NCBI GenBank assembly: GCA_964458575.1
Contig: CAYWMD010000007.1
Location: 124,001-188,000, forward strand
DNA from: CAYWMD01 sp964458575
Lineage (GTDB): Bacteria; Verrucomicrobiota; Verrucomicrobiia; Limisphaerales; JADLHS01
Reading direction: 5' to 3'
Length of the DNA stretch: 64,000 nt
Shown: positions 34,483-42,250 of the stretch, piece after piece
Numbering within the stretch: the stretch's first letter is position 1
Layout: every line of letters starts with the position of its first letter
Program-made: the position numbers and the translations under genes
The notes under the pieces: model-generated
The model's database searches: none
What the model saw: only the letters and a program-made list of their open reading frames with translations
What the model was told of the DNA's origin: nothing

Positions 34483-37071
34483 TCAAGGCACCCGAAGCTT
34501 GTAGAAATTGGGCGACCCGTTCAGCGCATTTGTGAAGGTAAACGCGCCGTTATTGTCAAAGGTGCTGCCCGGTAAAATACTCCAACTACCGACGGGCAAC
34601 GCCGTATCGGGCGACTTCAGCATCGAATACCCCGCTCCGGGCGCGCCGCCGTTACCCGTGAGCACCACGTTCGAGCCCAGTTTTTGAATCTGTTTGAGGT
34701 AAGGCTGCATCGTGCCGACCCCGGACAGATCGAGAATGCCAATGGCCCGTTTCCCGGCGCTGTTCGTGCCTTCGAAACGAAACGCGTAAAGATCCGCCAA
34801 GTCCGGGGTGAAGGTCGGATTCTTGATGGTGGTGGCGGACAACTGGGCCACGGCGTTCGCCGGGTAGCGCACGATGCTCCACGACCAGCCGGTGGTGGTC
34901 AGGTTGGTGACGTCCAGATGGCGCAGCACACCCGGTTTGTCCGAGGTGACATCCACCACGGGCATGTCCGGTGGCGCGGAGTAGCCACGCCGAATCGCGT
35001 GATTGAAGCTGTCCGCCACAAACACATTGCCGTCGGGCGTGACCGCGATGCCTTGCGGAGAATAAAAGTGCGCCGTCCATCCGCTGCCGTTGGCGCTGCC
35101 CGCCACGCCGGGGATGCCGCCGAGGGTCGTCACCACGCCCGCCGGGGTGATCTTGCGAATGGTGTGGCTGCCCCCACCCGAGAACTGGTCAATGCTCTCG
35201 GTAACATAGACGTTGTTGGAACCATCCACCGCGACGCCAAAAACGAGAAATAATCGCGCGTTGGTCCCGGTGGCATCCACAGCGCCGGCGTTGCCCGCCA
35301 AACCCGCAAGGGTGCTCACAGCGCCTGCCGGGGTGATCTTTCGCACCGTGTAATTTCCGCGATCCGTCACATACAGATTGCCTGCTTTATCCGCGGCAAT
35401 GCCGGCGGGATTACTGAAGGTAGCGGCGACGCCAACTCCATCGCCACCGCCGTAGTTTGTGCTCCCTGCCAGGGTGGTCACCACTCCGGCGGGGGTAATC
35501 ATTCGAATCATGTTGTTGCCGGTGTCAGCCACGTACACGTTGCCGTTGGTACCCACCGTCACACCCCAAGGCGAGTTGAAACGTGCCGCTGTGCCGGTGC
35601 CGTTGTTCGTGCCGGACACGGTCGCCAAGCCGGCAAAGTTGGTCACGACGCCCGCCGGCGTGATTTTGCGAACCGTGTGGTTGTAAGTGTCCGCCACGTA
35701 AACATTGCCGTTGGTATCCACGCCGACGCTGATGGGCGTGTTGAACCGGGCCGCGGCGCCCGTCCCGTTGTTGGTGCCGGTGGTGCCGGCCAACCCGGCC
35801 AGCGTCGTCACCACGCCGGCCGGGGTGATTTTCCGGATGATGTGATTGGCGAGATCCGCCACGTACAAGTTCGTGCTGCCATCCATGGCCATGCCCGAGG
35901 GATAGTTGAAGCGCGCGTCCGTACCCGTGCCGTCCGCGCTGCCCGCACCGCCTGCCCTGCCGGCCAACGTGACGACCGCCTGGTTCGTGGCCATTCGGCG
36001 CAGCAGGTTGTTGCTGTAATCGGCAGTGGACACGTTCCCCGCATGATCCACAGCAACGCTGGTAGGATAGTTGAAGCGCGCGGTTGTATTGGTGCCATCG
36101 GCGCGGCCGCTGACGGTAGCCAGACCCGCCACCGTCGTCACCACTGAAGCGGCGGTCACCTTTCGAATCGTGTGATTGTAGGTGTCGGCCACGTACAAGT
36201 TGCCGTTGGTGTCGGCTGTAATGCCAAAGGGTGTATCAAAACGCGCCGCGAAGAGCGTGCCGTTGTTCGTCCCGGAGACGGTGACCGCACCCGCAAAAAT
36301 GCTGACCACGCCCGCTGCGGTAATTTTGCGAATGGCATGATTGTACGTGTCCGCCACGAACACCGCGCCATTTGTTCCCACGGTGACGCCTCCGGGGGCG
36401 TTGAAACTGGCCCCGGTACCAGTCCCGTTCGCACTGCCCGGCACACCCGCCTGGCCTGCAAAAGTTGTGACCACGCCACCGGGAGTGATTTTGCGAATGG
36501 TATGATTACCATTGTCAGCCACGTAAACCGTCCCGTTGGTGTCCACGGCAACATCAAGCGGGTAGTTGAAGCGCGCCGCGCTGCCGGTGCCGTCATTCGT
36601 GTTGATCAACCCCGGGCTGCCCGCCAGGGTCGTCACCGCTCCGGCGGGTGTGATTTTACGAATCGTCTGGTTGTAAGTGTCCGCCACGTACACGTTCCCG
36701 TTGGTATCCACCGCCAGACCGAACGGCCGATAAAAGCGGGCCGCGGTGCTGATTCCATCGTTGGTGCCCGTGAATCCGGCCAACCCCGCCATGGTCATCA
36801 CCGCCCCGGTCGGGGTGACTTTGCGAATCGTGCTGTTGAAAGTATCCGCCACATAGGTGTTGCCAGCACGGTCCATCGCAACTCCTCGCGAGAAATTGAA
36901 AACGGCGGCGCTATTCGTCCCGTCAAACCATCCCGGCGATTCCTGGGGCCCGGCGAAGGTCAGGAAGGTGTAGTTCTCGTAATTCGTTTGCGCCTTCGTG
37001 GGCTGCGGGGAAACAACGCAACCCAGGACCAACGCGGCGCTCAACCAAGCAAGACTTCGGTTACAACTCAT
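34483..37071 (-). CDS. Secreted protein with 12 tandem NHL repeats and C-terminal FYK module
   Basis: 862 residues. The signal peptide is about 1-28 (SLAWLSAALVLGCVVSPQPTKA). From residue 50 to about 705 there are twelve NHL-type repeats of roughly 55 residues, of the form 'aRFn.P.gvAVDtnGNVYVADTyNhtIRKITPAGvVTTLAG' followed by 'GTnnGTG'. Twelve blades suggest two six-bladed propellers. After the repeats come a beta-sandwich-like region ('DVTSDKPGVLRHLDVTNLTTTGWSWSIVRYP') and a terminal block 'YSMLKSPDTALPVGSWSIL...FYKLRVP'. Exported; ligand unknown. The repeats are near-identical in places, a hallmark of unequal recombination. Confidence 0.85.
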   Translation of the reverse strand: MSCNRSLAWLSAALVLGCVVSPQPTKAQTNYENYTFLTFAGPQESPGWFDGTNSAAVFNFSRGVAMDRAGNTYVADTFNSTIRKVTPTGAVMTMAGLAGFTGTNDGISTAARFYRPFGLAVDTNGNVYVADTYNQTIRKITPAGAVTTLAGSPGLINTNDGTGSAARFNYPLDVAVDTNGTVYVADNGNHTIRKITPGGVVTTFAGQAGVPGSANGTGTGASFNAPGGVTVGTNGAVFVADTYNHAIRKITAAGVVSIFAGAVTVSGTNNGTLFAARFDTPFGITADTNGNLYVADTYNHTIRKVTAASVVTTVAGLATVSGRADGTNTTARFNYPTSVAVDHAGNVSTADYSNNLLRRMATNQAVVTLAGRAGGAGSADGTGTDARFNYPSGMAMDGSTNLYVADLANHIIRKITPAGVVTTLAGLAGTTGTNNGTGAAARFNTPISVGVDTNGNVYVADTYNHTVRKITPAGVVTNFAGLATVSGTNNGTGTAARFNSPWGVTVGTNGNVYVADTGNNMIRMITPAGVVTTLAGSTNYGGGDGVGVAATFSNPAGIAADKAGNLYVTDRGNYTVRKITPAGAVSTLAGLAGNAGAVDATGTNARLFLVFGVAVDGSNNVYVTESIDQFSGGGSHTIRKITPAGVVTTLGGIPGVAGSANGSGWTAHFYSPQGIAVTPDGNVFVADSFNHAIRRGYSAPPDMPVVDVTSDKPGVLRHLDVTNLTTTGWSWSIVRYPANAVAQLSATTIKNPTFTPDLADLYAFRFEGTNSAGKRAIGILDLSGVGTMQPYLKQIQKLGSNVVLTGNGGAPGAGYSMLKSPDTALPVGSWSILPGSTFDNNGAFTFTNALNGSPNFYKLRVP

Positions 37072-37496
37072 AATGGTTCACTCAACTGATAAGGGATGAT
37101 GCACAACCGCATTGTGACGGATGTTGGCATGCACACCACCCGGCCGGCTTCTCCATGGCCTCGGGGAACATCCAACCTCCAACTTCGAACGCCCAACATC
37201 CAATCCGCACGTCGAAAATCCTACGGGCGGGACGCCAACGCTCCAGTTCATGGGGAGGGGCATTTCGGGAATGAATCTTGGCAGACAGTTTGGTGCTCAC
37301 ACAATTTAGGTCACAACCATATCAGCGTCCAAGAGGAATTTCAAATTGAGAATGGAGCAGTGCGCGAGTGGAGCGGCGGGCGCGATTGGTTGGAGTTCAC
37401 GGTTCAGCGTGGGTGGCTCGGCGCGTGAGATGGGCGAAGGGCGCAAAGCACAAGCTGAAGCTTGGACTCCAACACGCCGTTCGCACCCATGAGAAA
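37072..37496. other. Intergenic region between the NHL gene and tRNA-Glu
   Basis: No gene supported; short frames here encode only repeat-derived peptides. 37167-37210 is a low-complexity run of words like CATCCAACCTCCAACTTCG and CCCAACATCCAAT. It presumably also contains the NHL gene promoter near 37075-37130; no clear -35/-10 could be picked. Confidence 0.5.
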
Positions 37497-37571
37497 TGGT
37501 AGCGCGTACGGGAATCGAACCCGTCTTTCAGCCTTGAGAGGGCCGTGTCCTAGCCGATAGACGAACGCGCC
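37497..37571 (-). tRNA. tRNA-Glu (anticodon CTC)
   Basis: Read on the minus strand, the 7-bp acceptor GGCGCGT pairs with ACGCGCT (one G-U). The D-arm TCGTCTATCGGCTAGGAC, the anticodon arm with loop CTCTCAA (anticodon CTC) and the T-arm GACGGGTTCGATTCCCGT are all present, followed by A73 and an encoded CCA. The D- and anticodon-arm text is typical of tRNA-Glu. Total length is 75 with CCA. Confidence 0.93.
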
Positions 37572-37671
37572 AGACGGCAGTTCCCAGCCTAACGATCAGG
37601 CGGCGGATGTCAACGTCGCAGGAAGAGCAACGACGGGGCGGTTGGAGGTTGGACATAACGGTCGCTGGATC

Positions 37672-37840
37672 GTAGCGGCGGGCGTCCCGCCTGCGGTAGA
37701 GCCGGTGCGTCCCGCCCGGCGGAAAGCAGCGCGCGTCAATCCAAGCCGACCTGGAATTTCATGAAGTGTTGCACGTTCCGAAGTCGAGTCCGGGCCGCGG
37801 GACGCGCGCCCTCTGCGGCAGGCGGGACGCCCGCCGCTAC
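37672..37840. repeat. Inverted-repeat element with perfect 23-bp arms (family B)
   Basis: The arms 37672-37694 and 37818-37840 are perfect inverted copies built on GTAGCGGCGGGCGTCCC. The element is 169 bp and lies between tRNA-Glu and the TPR gene. The inner flanks are also partly complementary (TGCGGTAGAG with CTCTGCGGCA). There is no ORF in the centre, so it is MITE-like rather than an autonomous transposon. Confidence 0.8.
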
Positions 37841-37933
37841 ATTGACGGCCACCTTCAACCGAACCCGCAACCACACCCGTCGTTCAACGCTGCGACGGGC
37901 GCGCGTGCGGCGCACGGAGTGACTCACCTGACG

Positions 37934-40297
37934 TCAATTGCCATCCCGATACGGCTGGCGCTCGCGATACTGCCGGAGCAGCTTCTGATTCAGTTCTGAC
38001 AGGTTCGTCTGCCCCAAGGCCAACGCCACTTCGGACGCTTTTTGTGCCGTCGCCACGGCCTTGTCGAATTGCCCAGCCTCGGCATAGGCGGCGGCGAGGG
38101 TGCCGATAAACATTGGTTGTTGGTCGGCGGTCAGCACGCACGCGCGTTCGGCAGATTTCACCGCCGCCTTGCCGTCGCGAAGCTGGTCATCGGGATGCGT
38201 GGCCAGTATCCATGCCAGATTGTTCAGTGCGGCGAGCAAATTCGGGTCACGCTTCAAGGCTTCGCGGTATTCGGCGATGGCCTCACCGGTCGCGCGCGAA
38301 CCCGCCAATGCCATCCCCAACTCCTGGTGGGCTTCGGCGGAATCCGGATCGAGTCGCACGGCCTGCCGCAATTCCGTCAGGGCCATTTCCAACTCGCCAC
38401 GCTTCAACCATTCCACCCCCAGGTGGCGGCGCGCCTCGGCGTAATTCGGATTCAGCCGGAGCGCTTCGGCAAAGTTGGCCATCGCTTCCTCGGATTGGCC
38501 CGAGGCGCTGTATGCCCGTCCAAGAACGGTGAACACCCCGTAATCGTTGGGGGCGAGTTGGGCGGCGGCAGTGGCGTGATTCATTGCTCCGACCACGTCG
38601 CTCAACTCCAGCAACGCGAGGGCGCAAATGCCATGGGCGCTGATACTGTTCGGGTTGACGCGCAGCACTTGTTCCATGTGGTTGGTGGCACCCCGGAAAT
38701 CCTTCAGTTTGTACAACTCCAACCCCATGTTCAGATGGGCGTTGGCGTAATCGGGTTTGATTTGGAGCGCCTTGGCGAACCAATTGGTGGCCTCCGGTAT
38801 CTGGCCAAGAGCGACATACACCACACCCAGATTCAAGTGCGCGTCCAAGTGGTTCGGTTTGACGCGGAGCACTTCGCGATACTCGGTTATCGCCTCGGTT
38901 GCCTTGCCAGAATGTTGCAGAAAATGACCGAGGTTGTAATGCGCTATGGCGTTCTCGGGATAGACCTTGAGACACTGCCGCCAAAGCGTGCCGCTGTTGC
39001 GCCACGTCTGGACTTGAAGCCACGTCAACGCGCCGCACGCCAGCAACCCCAGTATCGCCAACGCCCCCAGCACTACACCTCGCGATCGCCAATGTCGCGA
39101 GACATCCGTCATTAACCACAAAACTGCTACGAATAATCCCACGCAGGGGAGGTAGGTGAAGCGATCGGCGATGGAGGCATTGCCCACCTGAACGAGCCCA
39201 AGTGTTGGCACCAACGTGCCCAAAAAGAAAGACCATCCCACGATCAAGTAAGGCGCTGAACGTGCCTTGAACAAGGCGATTAGAGTTATCAGCAACAACA
39301 ACGCAAGCGCACCACCCACCTGCCACGCTTTCCAATGGCTCGGCATTGGATACAGCACGCACAGATCAACGGGCCAAAACAGCTTCCAAACATATTGGGC
39401 ATAAGAAACGGGCACGTTTGCCAGACGCAACCCCCAAGGAATTACATTTTCCGGCGCTATAAGTTGCGCCTTGCTTCGCCCTACCATCGTAATGACACAG
39501 GTGGCCAAGGTGAGCGCAAAGAAAGGGAGCTTCTCCGCAACCAGTGCGGCGGGCGAGGTACGTGCGATCCGGTCCGATGAATCAGCACCTACACCTGAAA
39601 CCTGAAACCTGAAACCCAGAACCCGCTGCATAGGCCAATAGTCCAGCAGCAACAACACGAAAGGTAGTGTCACCGCCATCGGCTTGGACATGAGCGCGAG
39701 CACAAAGAAAAGCAGGGCGAGCCGGTAAAAGCCGGAGGTCAGCGGCCGCAGGTCCGACACGTCACTTGGAACTTCCGACTTCTGACTTCTGCTTGCCGCT
39801 CCAGTTTCTACGTAGCGTGTGTAGGCCCAAAGCGTCAGCAAATAGAACAGCACACACAGTGGCTCCCTTCTTGCCGCCAGCCATGCAACCGGCTCAACGT
39901 GCAGGGGGTGCAAAGCAAAGAATGCCGCAACCAACGCGCCCCGCCAGAGGGCAGCTGTCATCCGTCGAAGTAGTGCGAAAAGCATCACAGTGTTGGCAAG
40001 GTGAAGCACCAAGCTGGTCAAATGGTGCCAACCCGATCTTACCCCAAACAACTCGCAATCCAACATGTGCGACCACCAAGTGACGGGACTCCAATAGGCA
40101 AAGTAACTCGTGGTCAATCCCCACCACAAACCGCGCCAAGTCAACCCACCTGCCACGGCGGGATTTGACGTAATCAAGAAGACGTCGTCGTAATTGGTGA
40201 AATCGAAACGAGCCACCGGCCAGTAAACGGCCACGGTGGCCAACACCAGCAAGGCGCAAATAGCCAGGCTGCGGCGGTCTTGAAACAGTGGTTTCAC
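37934..40297 (-). CDS. TMTC-like polytopic membrane protein with TPR repeats, carrying in-frame repeat insertions
   Basis: 787 residues, GTG start. It is a paralogue of the 27137-29173 protein: DFTNYDDVFLITSNP, 'YWSPVTWWSHMLDCELFGV', 'HHLTSLVLHLANTVMLFALL', and HPLHVEPVAWLAARREPLCVLF align directly. About ten membrane helices are followed by eight TPRs from about residue 450. Two segments absent from the paralogue look like inserted repeat DNA: GAASRSQKSEVPSDVSDLRP (39725-39803) and GFRFQVSGVGADSSD (39575-39620), the latter containing three exact CCTGAAA units. Both keep the frame. Probable role: membrane glycosyltransferase-like protein. Confidence 0.8.
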   Translation of the reverse strand: MKPLFQDRRSLAICALLVLATVAVYWPVARFDFTNYDDVFLITSNPAVAGGLTWRGLWWGLTTSYFAYWSPVTWWSHMLDCELFGVRSGWHHLTSLVLHLANTVMLFALLRRMTAALWRGALVAAFFALHPLHVEPVAWLAARREPLCVLFYLLTLWAYTRYVETGAASRSQKSEVPSDVSDLRPLTSGFYRLALLFFVLALMSKPMAVTLPFVLLLLDYWPMQRVLGFRFQVSGVGADSSDRIARTSPAALVAEKLPFFALTLATCVITMVGRSKAQLIAPENVIPWGLRLANVPVSYAQYVWKLFWPVDLCVLYPMPSHWKAWQVGGALALLLLITLIALFKARSAPYLIVGWSFFLGTLVPTLGLVQVGNASIADRFTYLPCVGLFVAVLWLMTDVSRHWRSRGVVLGALAILGLLACGALTWLQVQTWRNSGTLWRQCLKVYPENAIAHYNLGHFLQHSGKATEAITEYREVLRVKPNHLDAHLNLGVVYVALGQIPEATNWFAKALQIKPDYANAHLNMGLELYKLKDFRGATNHMEQVLRVNPNSISAHGICALALLELSDVVGAMNHATAAAQLAPNDYGVFTVLGRAYSASGQSEEAMANFAEALRLNPNYAEARRHLGVEWLKRGELEMALTELRQAVRLDPDSAEAHQELGMALAGSRATGEAIAEYREALKRDPNLLAALNNLAWILATHPDDQLRDGKAAVKSAERACVLTADQQPMFIGTLAAAYAEAGQFDKAVATAQKASEVALALGQTNLSELNQKLLRQYRERQPYRDGN
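39593..39617. repeat. Three CCTGAAA heptamers inside a coding sequence
   Basis: CCTGAAA at 39594-39600, 39601-39607 and 39608-39614, then CCC. The 21 bases keep the reading frame and encode the FRFQVSG part of the TMTC-like protein. Confidence 0.85.
39763..39795. repeat. ACTTC-type low-complexity repeat inside a coding sequence
   Basis: The words CTTGGAACTTCCGACTTC and TGACTTCTGCTT encode SRSQKSEVPS in the TMTC-like protein and interrupt an otherwise conserved segment. Confidence 0.7.
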
Positions 40298-40385
40298 AAG
40301 GCGGAAAACTTAGGGGCAAGACTGGTGCGGAAGCCAGAATAAAGCTTGAAGGCCAGTGGATCTTGAACTTGGAAACGGTTGAGTG

Positions 40386-40525
40386 ACCACGAAATACACG
40401 AAACACACGAAACGACACGAAAAGAGGCGAGCTTTCACTTGGTGATGTTTTACCCTGCAGACGAGCGAACGCGCGCCAGCCTCTGTTCGTCCTACTCCTT
40501 TCGTGTGTTTCGTGTATTTCGTGGT
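40386..40525. repeat. Inverted-repeat element with perfect 27-bp arms (family C)
   Basis: Arms 40386-40412 and 40499-40525 are exact inverted copies of ACCACGAAATACACGAAAC plus eight further bases, internally built from ACACGAAAC-like units. The centre is 86 bp. The frames over the arms encode repetitive peptides (HEIHETHE, FRVFRVFRG) that are not real proteins. It lies upstream of the TMTC-like gene and past the PEP-CTERM terminator. Confidence 0.85.
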
Positions 40526-40593
40526 TGCACCTGCTTTTGCCAAGGGGCTCGGGTGGAACGCGTCCCTACCAAGTGCATAGGGAAATTTGAGAA

Positions 40594-40623
40594 CAAAAAA
40601 AGGCCCCGAATTGCTTCGGGGCC
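40594..40623 (-). terminator. Rho-independent terminator of the PEP-CTERM gene
   Basis: A 9-bp perfect stem GGCCCCGAA/TTCGGGGCC (40602-40623) has a GCAA loop on the minus strand, followed there by seven Ts. It lies 26 bases after the stop of the 40649-41200 gene. Confidence 0.9.
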
Positions 40624-40648
40624 TTCTGTTACGAACTAAACCGATTGA

Positions 40649-41200
40649 TTACTTGCGGCGGCGGATGACCAACAGCGAGGCGATGCCCAAACCAGCGAGC
40701 GCGAGCGTCGAGGGTTCAGGAACCGGGGTCACGAGCAGCGGAGCATTCCAGCCGGTCAGAAACGCCGGTGTTCCCGGAGGGCTAGCTGCTGGATTACCAG
40801 TCGTATTGGCAAACACTGCGGTTTTGCCAGCGAGTCCGGCACCGGACGCAATCGCGGCATTCCAAGTGGCACCGCTCGAGGAAGTCCACGCGCGAACCTG
40901 GAACGCACCAGAAGCACCACCCGCTACGTCGGGATTCGTCCGAGTACCACCACCGATAACGAGACCGCTGCCAGCTGTCACAGCCGCAGTGGCGCCCAAT
41001 TGATTTAACTGGCCTTCAAGCGCTCCCGCGGCCCCACCATAAAGGGCAGCGATATAACCCGCGCCCACTGGCACGTTCGGACCAACGGCAGTCACGACAA
41101 TCGCGCTGGCGCCGGCAGATTGGAAGTTCACGGTACCCTGAGCCAATGTGAGCATCGGCACCAAGCCCGCCATCAATGTTGCTACTATTAGTTTTTTCAT
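40649..41200 (-). CDS. PEP-CTERM sorting-domain protein
   Basis: 183 residues. The signal peptide is 1-20 (MKKLIVATLMAGLVPMLTLA), directly followed by QGTVNFQSAG, a frequent start in Verrucomicrobia PEP-CTERM proteins. The middle is Gly/Ala/Thr-rich without recognised domain. The C-terminus is a full PEP-CTERM signal: VPEPSTLALAGLGIASLLVI plus RRRK, i.e. the PEP motif, one TM helix and a basic tail. Exosortase would cleave it, and the mature protein would be exported to the surface or extracellular matrix. No exosortase gene is in the window. A strong terminator follows. Confidence 0.92.
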   Translation of the reverse strand: MKKLIVATLMAGLVPMLTLAQGTVNFQSAGASAIVVTAVGPNVPVGAGYIAALYGGAAGALEGQLNQLGATAAVTAGSGLVIGGGTRTNPDVAGGASGAFQVRAWTSSSGATWNAAIASGAGLAGKTAVFANTTGNPAASPPGTPAFLTGWNAPLLVTPVPEPSTLALAGLGIASLLVIRRRK

Positions 41201-41270
41201 GATTGCTGGTTGTTTTGTTTTAATCTGTTTCGTGAGGTTATTCTTACTTCAGATTGTTGATTGTTATTGG

Positions 41271-41909
41271 TTACGGAGTTGGAACAGAGAAATTACGCAC
41301 CCAGTTATTATCTGCACCCGAGGCGTTGTAGTACCAGAAGCCTTCGCCCACAGCGATATCCGGTTCAGACGGCGACCAGCTTCCGAAATACGACTGCGAG
41401 GGGTAGTAGTCCTGAACTCCCGAATCGTAACGGTAAACCGTATCGAAGAACGCTGGCACGACATTATGCACCGTCTGCACACCACCCTGTTGAGGCACCT
41501 TGGTGCCGACAAGATTGAAGCCAGCAATCAGTGTGTTGGTCAGACTTCCCTGAAGCACTTCACCAACATAGGTGTTGGTGTAATTCGGGCCAGCCGGGAC
41601 ATACAGCCAAGCACCCTGACCTGGGGCCAGAAGCATGTTGGGGTCGGTCCATGCGCCAAAGTAGCTGTTTGCCGGATCATAATTGCCATTCACATACCGG
41701 TACACCGTCGCGAAAAACGGTGCATTGGGAAGAATGTTCGCGATGGTGTTATTCGTCGCGTTCAGCGGATTAGCAATGATGGTGAACCCGGGAGTGTACG
41801 TCTTGTTCACATACCCCACAACGTTTAGGGAATAAACGTTCGATTGCGCCATTGAGCTGGCGATGCCTGCGGCAAGGATGGCTGCCGCGAGTAATGTTTT
41901 TGTTCTCAT
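41271..41909 (-). CDS. Secreted two-repeat protein of a Verrucomicrobia family
   Basis: 212 residues. The signal peptide is 1-21 (MRTKTLLAAAILAAGIASSMA). Mature start: QSNVYSLNVVGYVNKTYTPG. Two related halves follow: 'GFTIIANPLNATNNTIANILPNAPFFATVYRYVNGNYDPANSYFGAW...GAWLYVPAG' and 'GFNLVGTKVPQQGGVQTVHNVVPAFFDTVYRYDSGVQDYYPSQSYFGSW...GFWYYNASG'. I recognise the VYS.N.VGYVN opening as common in exported Verrucomicrobia proteins, but no function is attached to it. No anchor or FYR block, so it is probably released or periplasmic. The 70-base gap to the PEP-CTERM gene suggests one transcript. Confidence 0.75.
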   Translation of the reverse strand: MRTKTLLAAAILAAGIASSMAQSNVYSLNVVGYVNKTYTPGFTIIANPLNATNNTIANILPNAPFFATVYRYVNGNYDPANSYFGAWTDPNMLLAPGQGAWLYVPAGPNYTNTYVGEVLQGSLTNTLIAGFNLVGTKVPQQGGVQTVHNVVPAFFDTVYRYDSGVQDYYPSQSYFGSWSPSEPDIAVGEGFWYYNASGADNNWVRNFSVPTP

Positions 41910-41945
41910 AGTTTATGTTGTTTCGGTTGTTACCGTGTGCGGGTC

Positions 41946-41975
41946 TAATCTCTCAGACTGGTGACAAGGCGTCAA
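41946..41975 (-). promoter_or_regulatory. Possible sigma70-type promoter for the 41909 gene
   Basis: On the minus strand TTGACG (41970-41975) is followed after 18 bases by AGATTA (41946-41951), 37 bases upstream of the ATG. The -35 is good and the -10 poor, so this is only a candidate. Confidence 0.25.
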
Positions 41976-42148
41976 CAGGTTTTTTTAGTTTTTTTGAACA
42001 TTTTTTCAGCGGCAATAACAATCCGCTTCTTGTTTATTATCAACAGCTTATAGGTGTGATTCGGGTAAGGGAAACGCCGGATTGGCTAGTCTTAAGAAGT
42101 TTTTTGGGGACAGCCGCTTGTCCCCAGTAATAGGGACAAGATTTTCGC

Positions 42149-42222
42149 GGAGCGCGGACCGCCGAGTCCGCTCGTTCCAAAAGGGGACGCGAGCAACACG
42201 CGGACTCGCCGATCCGCGCTCC
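42149..42222. repeat. Inverted-repeat element with 23-bp arms (family D)
   Basis: Arms 42149-42171 and 42200-42222 match in 21 of 23 positions as inverted copies, built on GGAGCGCGGACCGCCGAG. The centre is 28 bp, without an ORF. It lies just past the stop of the lipoprotein gene at 42251. Confidence 0.8.
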
Positions 42223-42250
42223 TGACGCGCCCTACCGGATAAAGACCCGC

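Larger units (their letters stand above)
41910..42250. other. AT-rich upstream region plus repeat
   Basis: No gene. 41985-42060 is markedly AT-rich for this window (runs of T and A) and could act as an UP-element for the secreted-protein promoter. 42149-42222 is the inverted repeat listed separately. Confidence 0.5.

Noticed and set aside
36000..37000. Regular spacing of repeats, considered as a CRISPR array
   Set aside because: The repeats are the 55-residue coding NHL blades, too long and too variable, and no cas genes are present. No CRISPR was seen in the window.
39894..40639. Frames encoding HEIHETHE and FRVFRVFRG peptides
   Set aside because: They translate the arms of the 40386-40525 inverted repeat and have no other coding signs.
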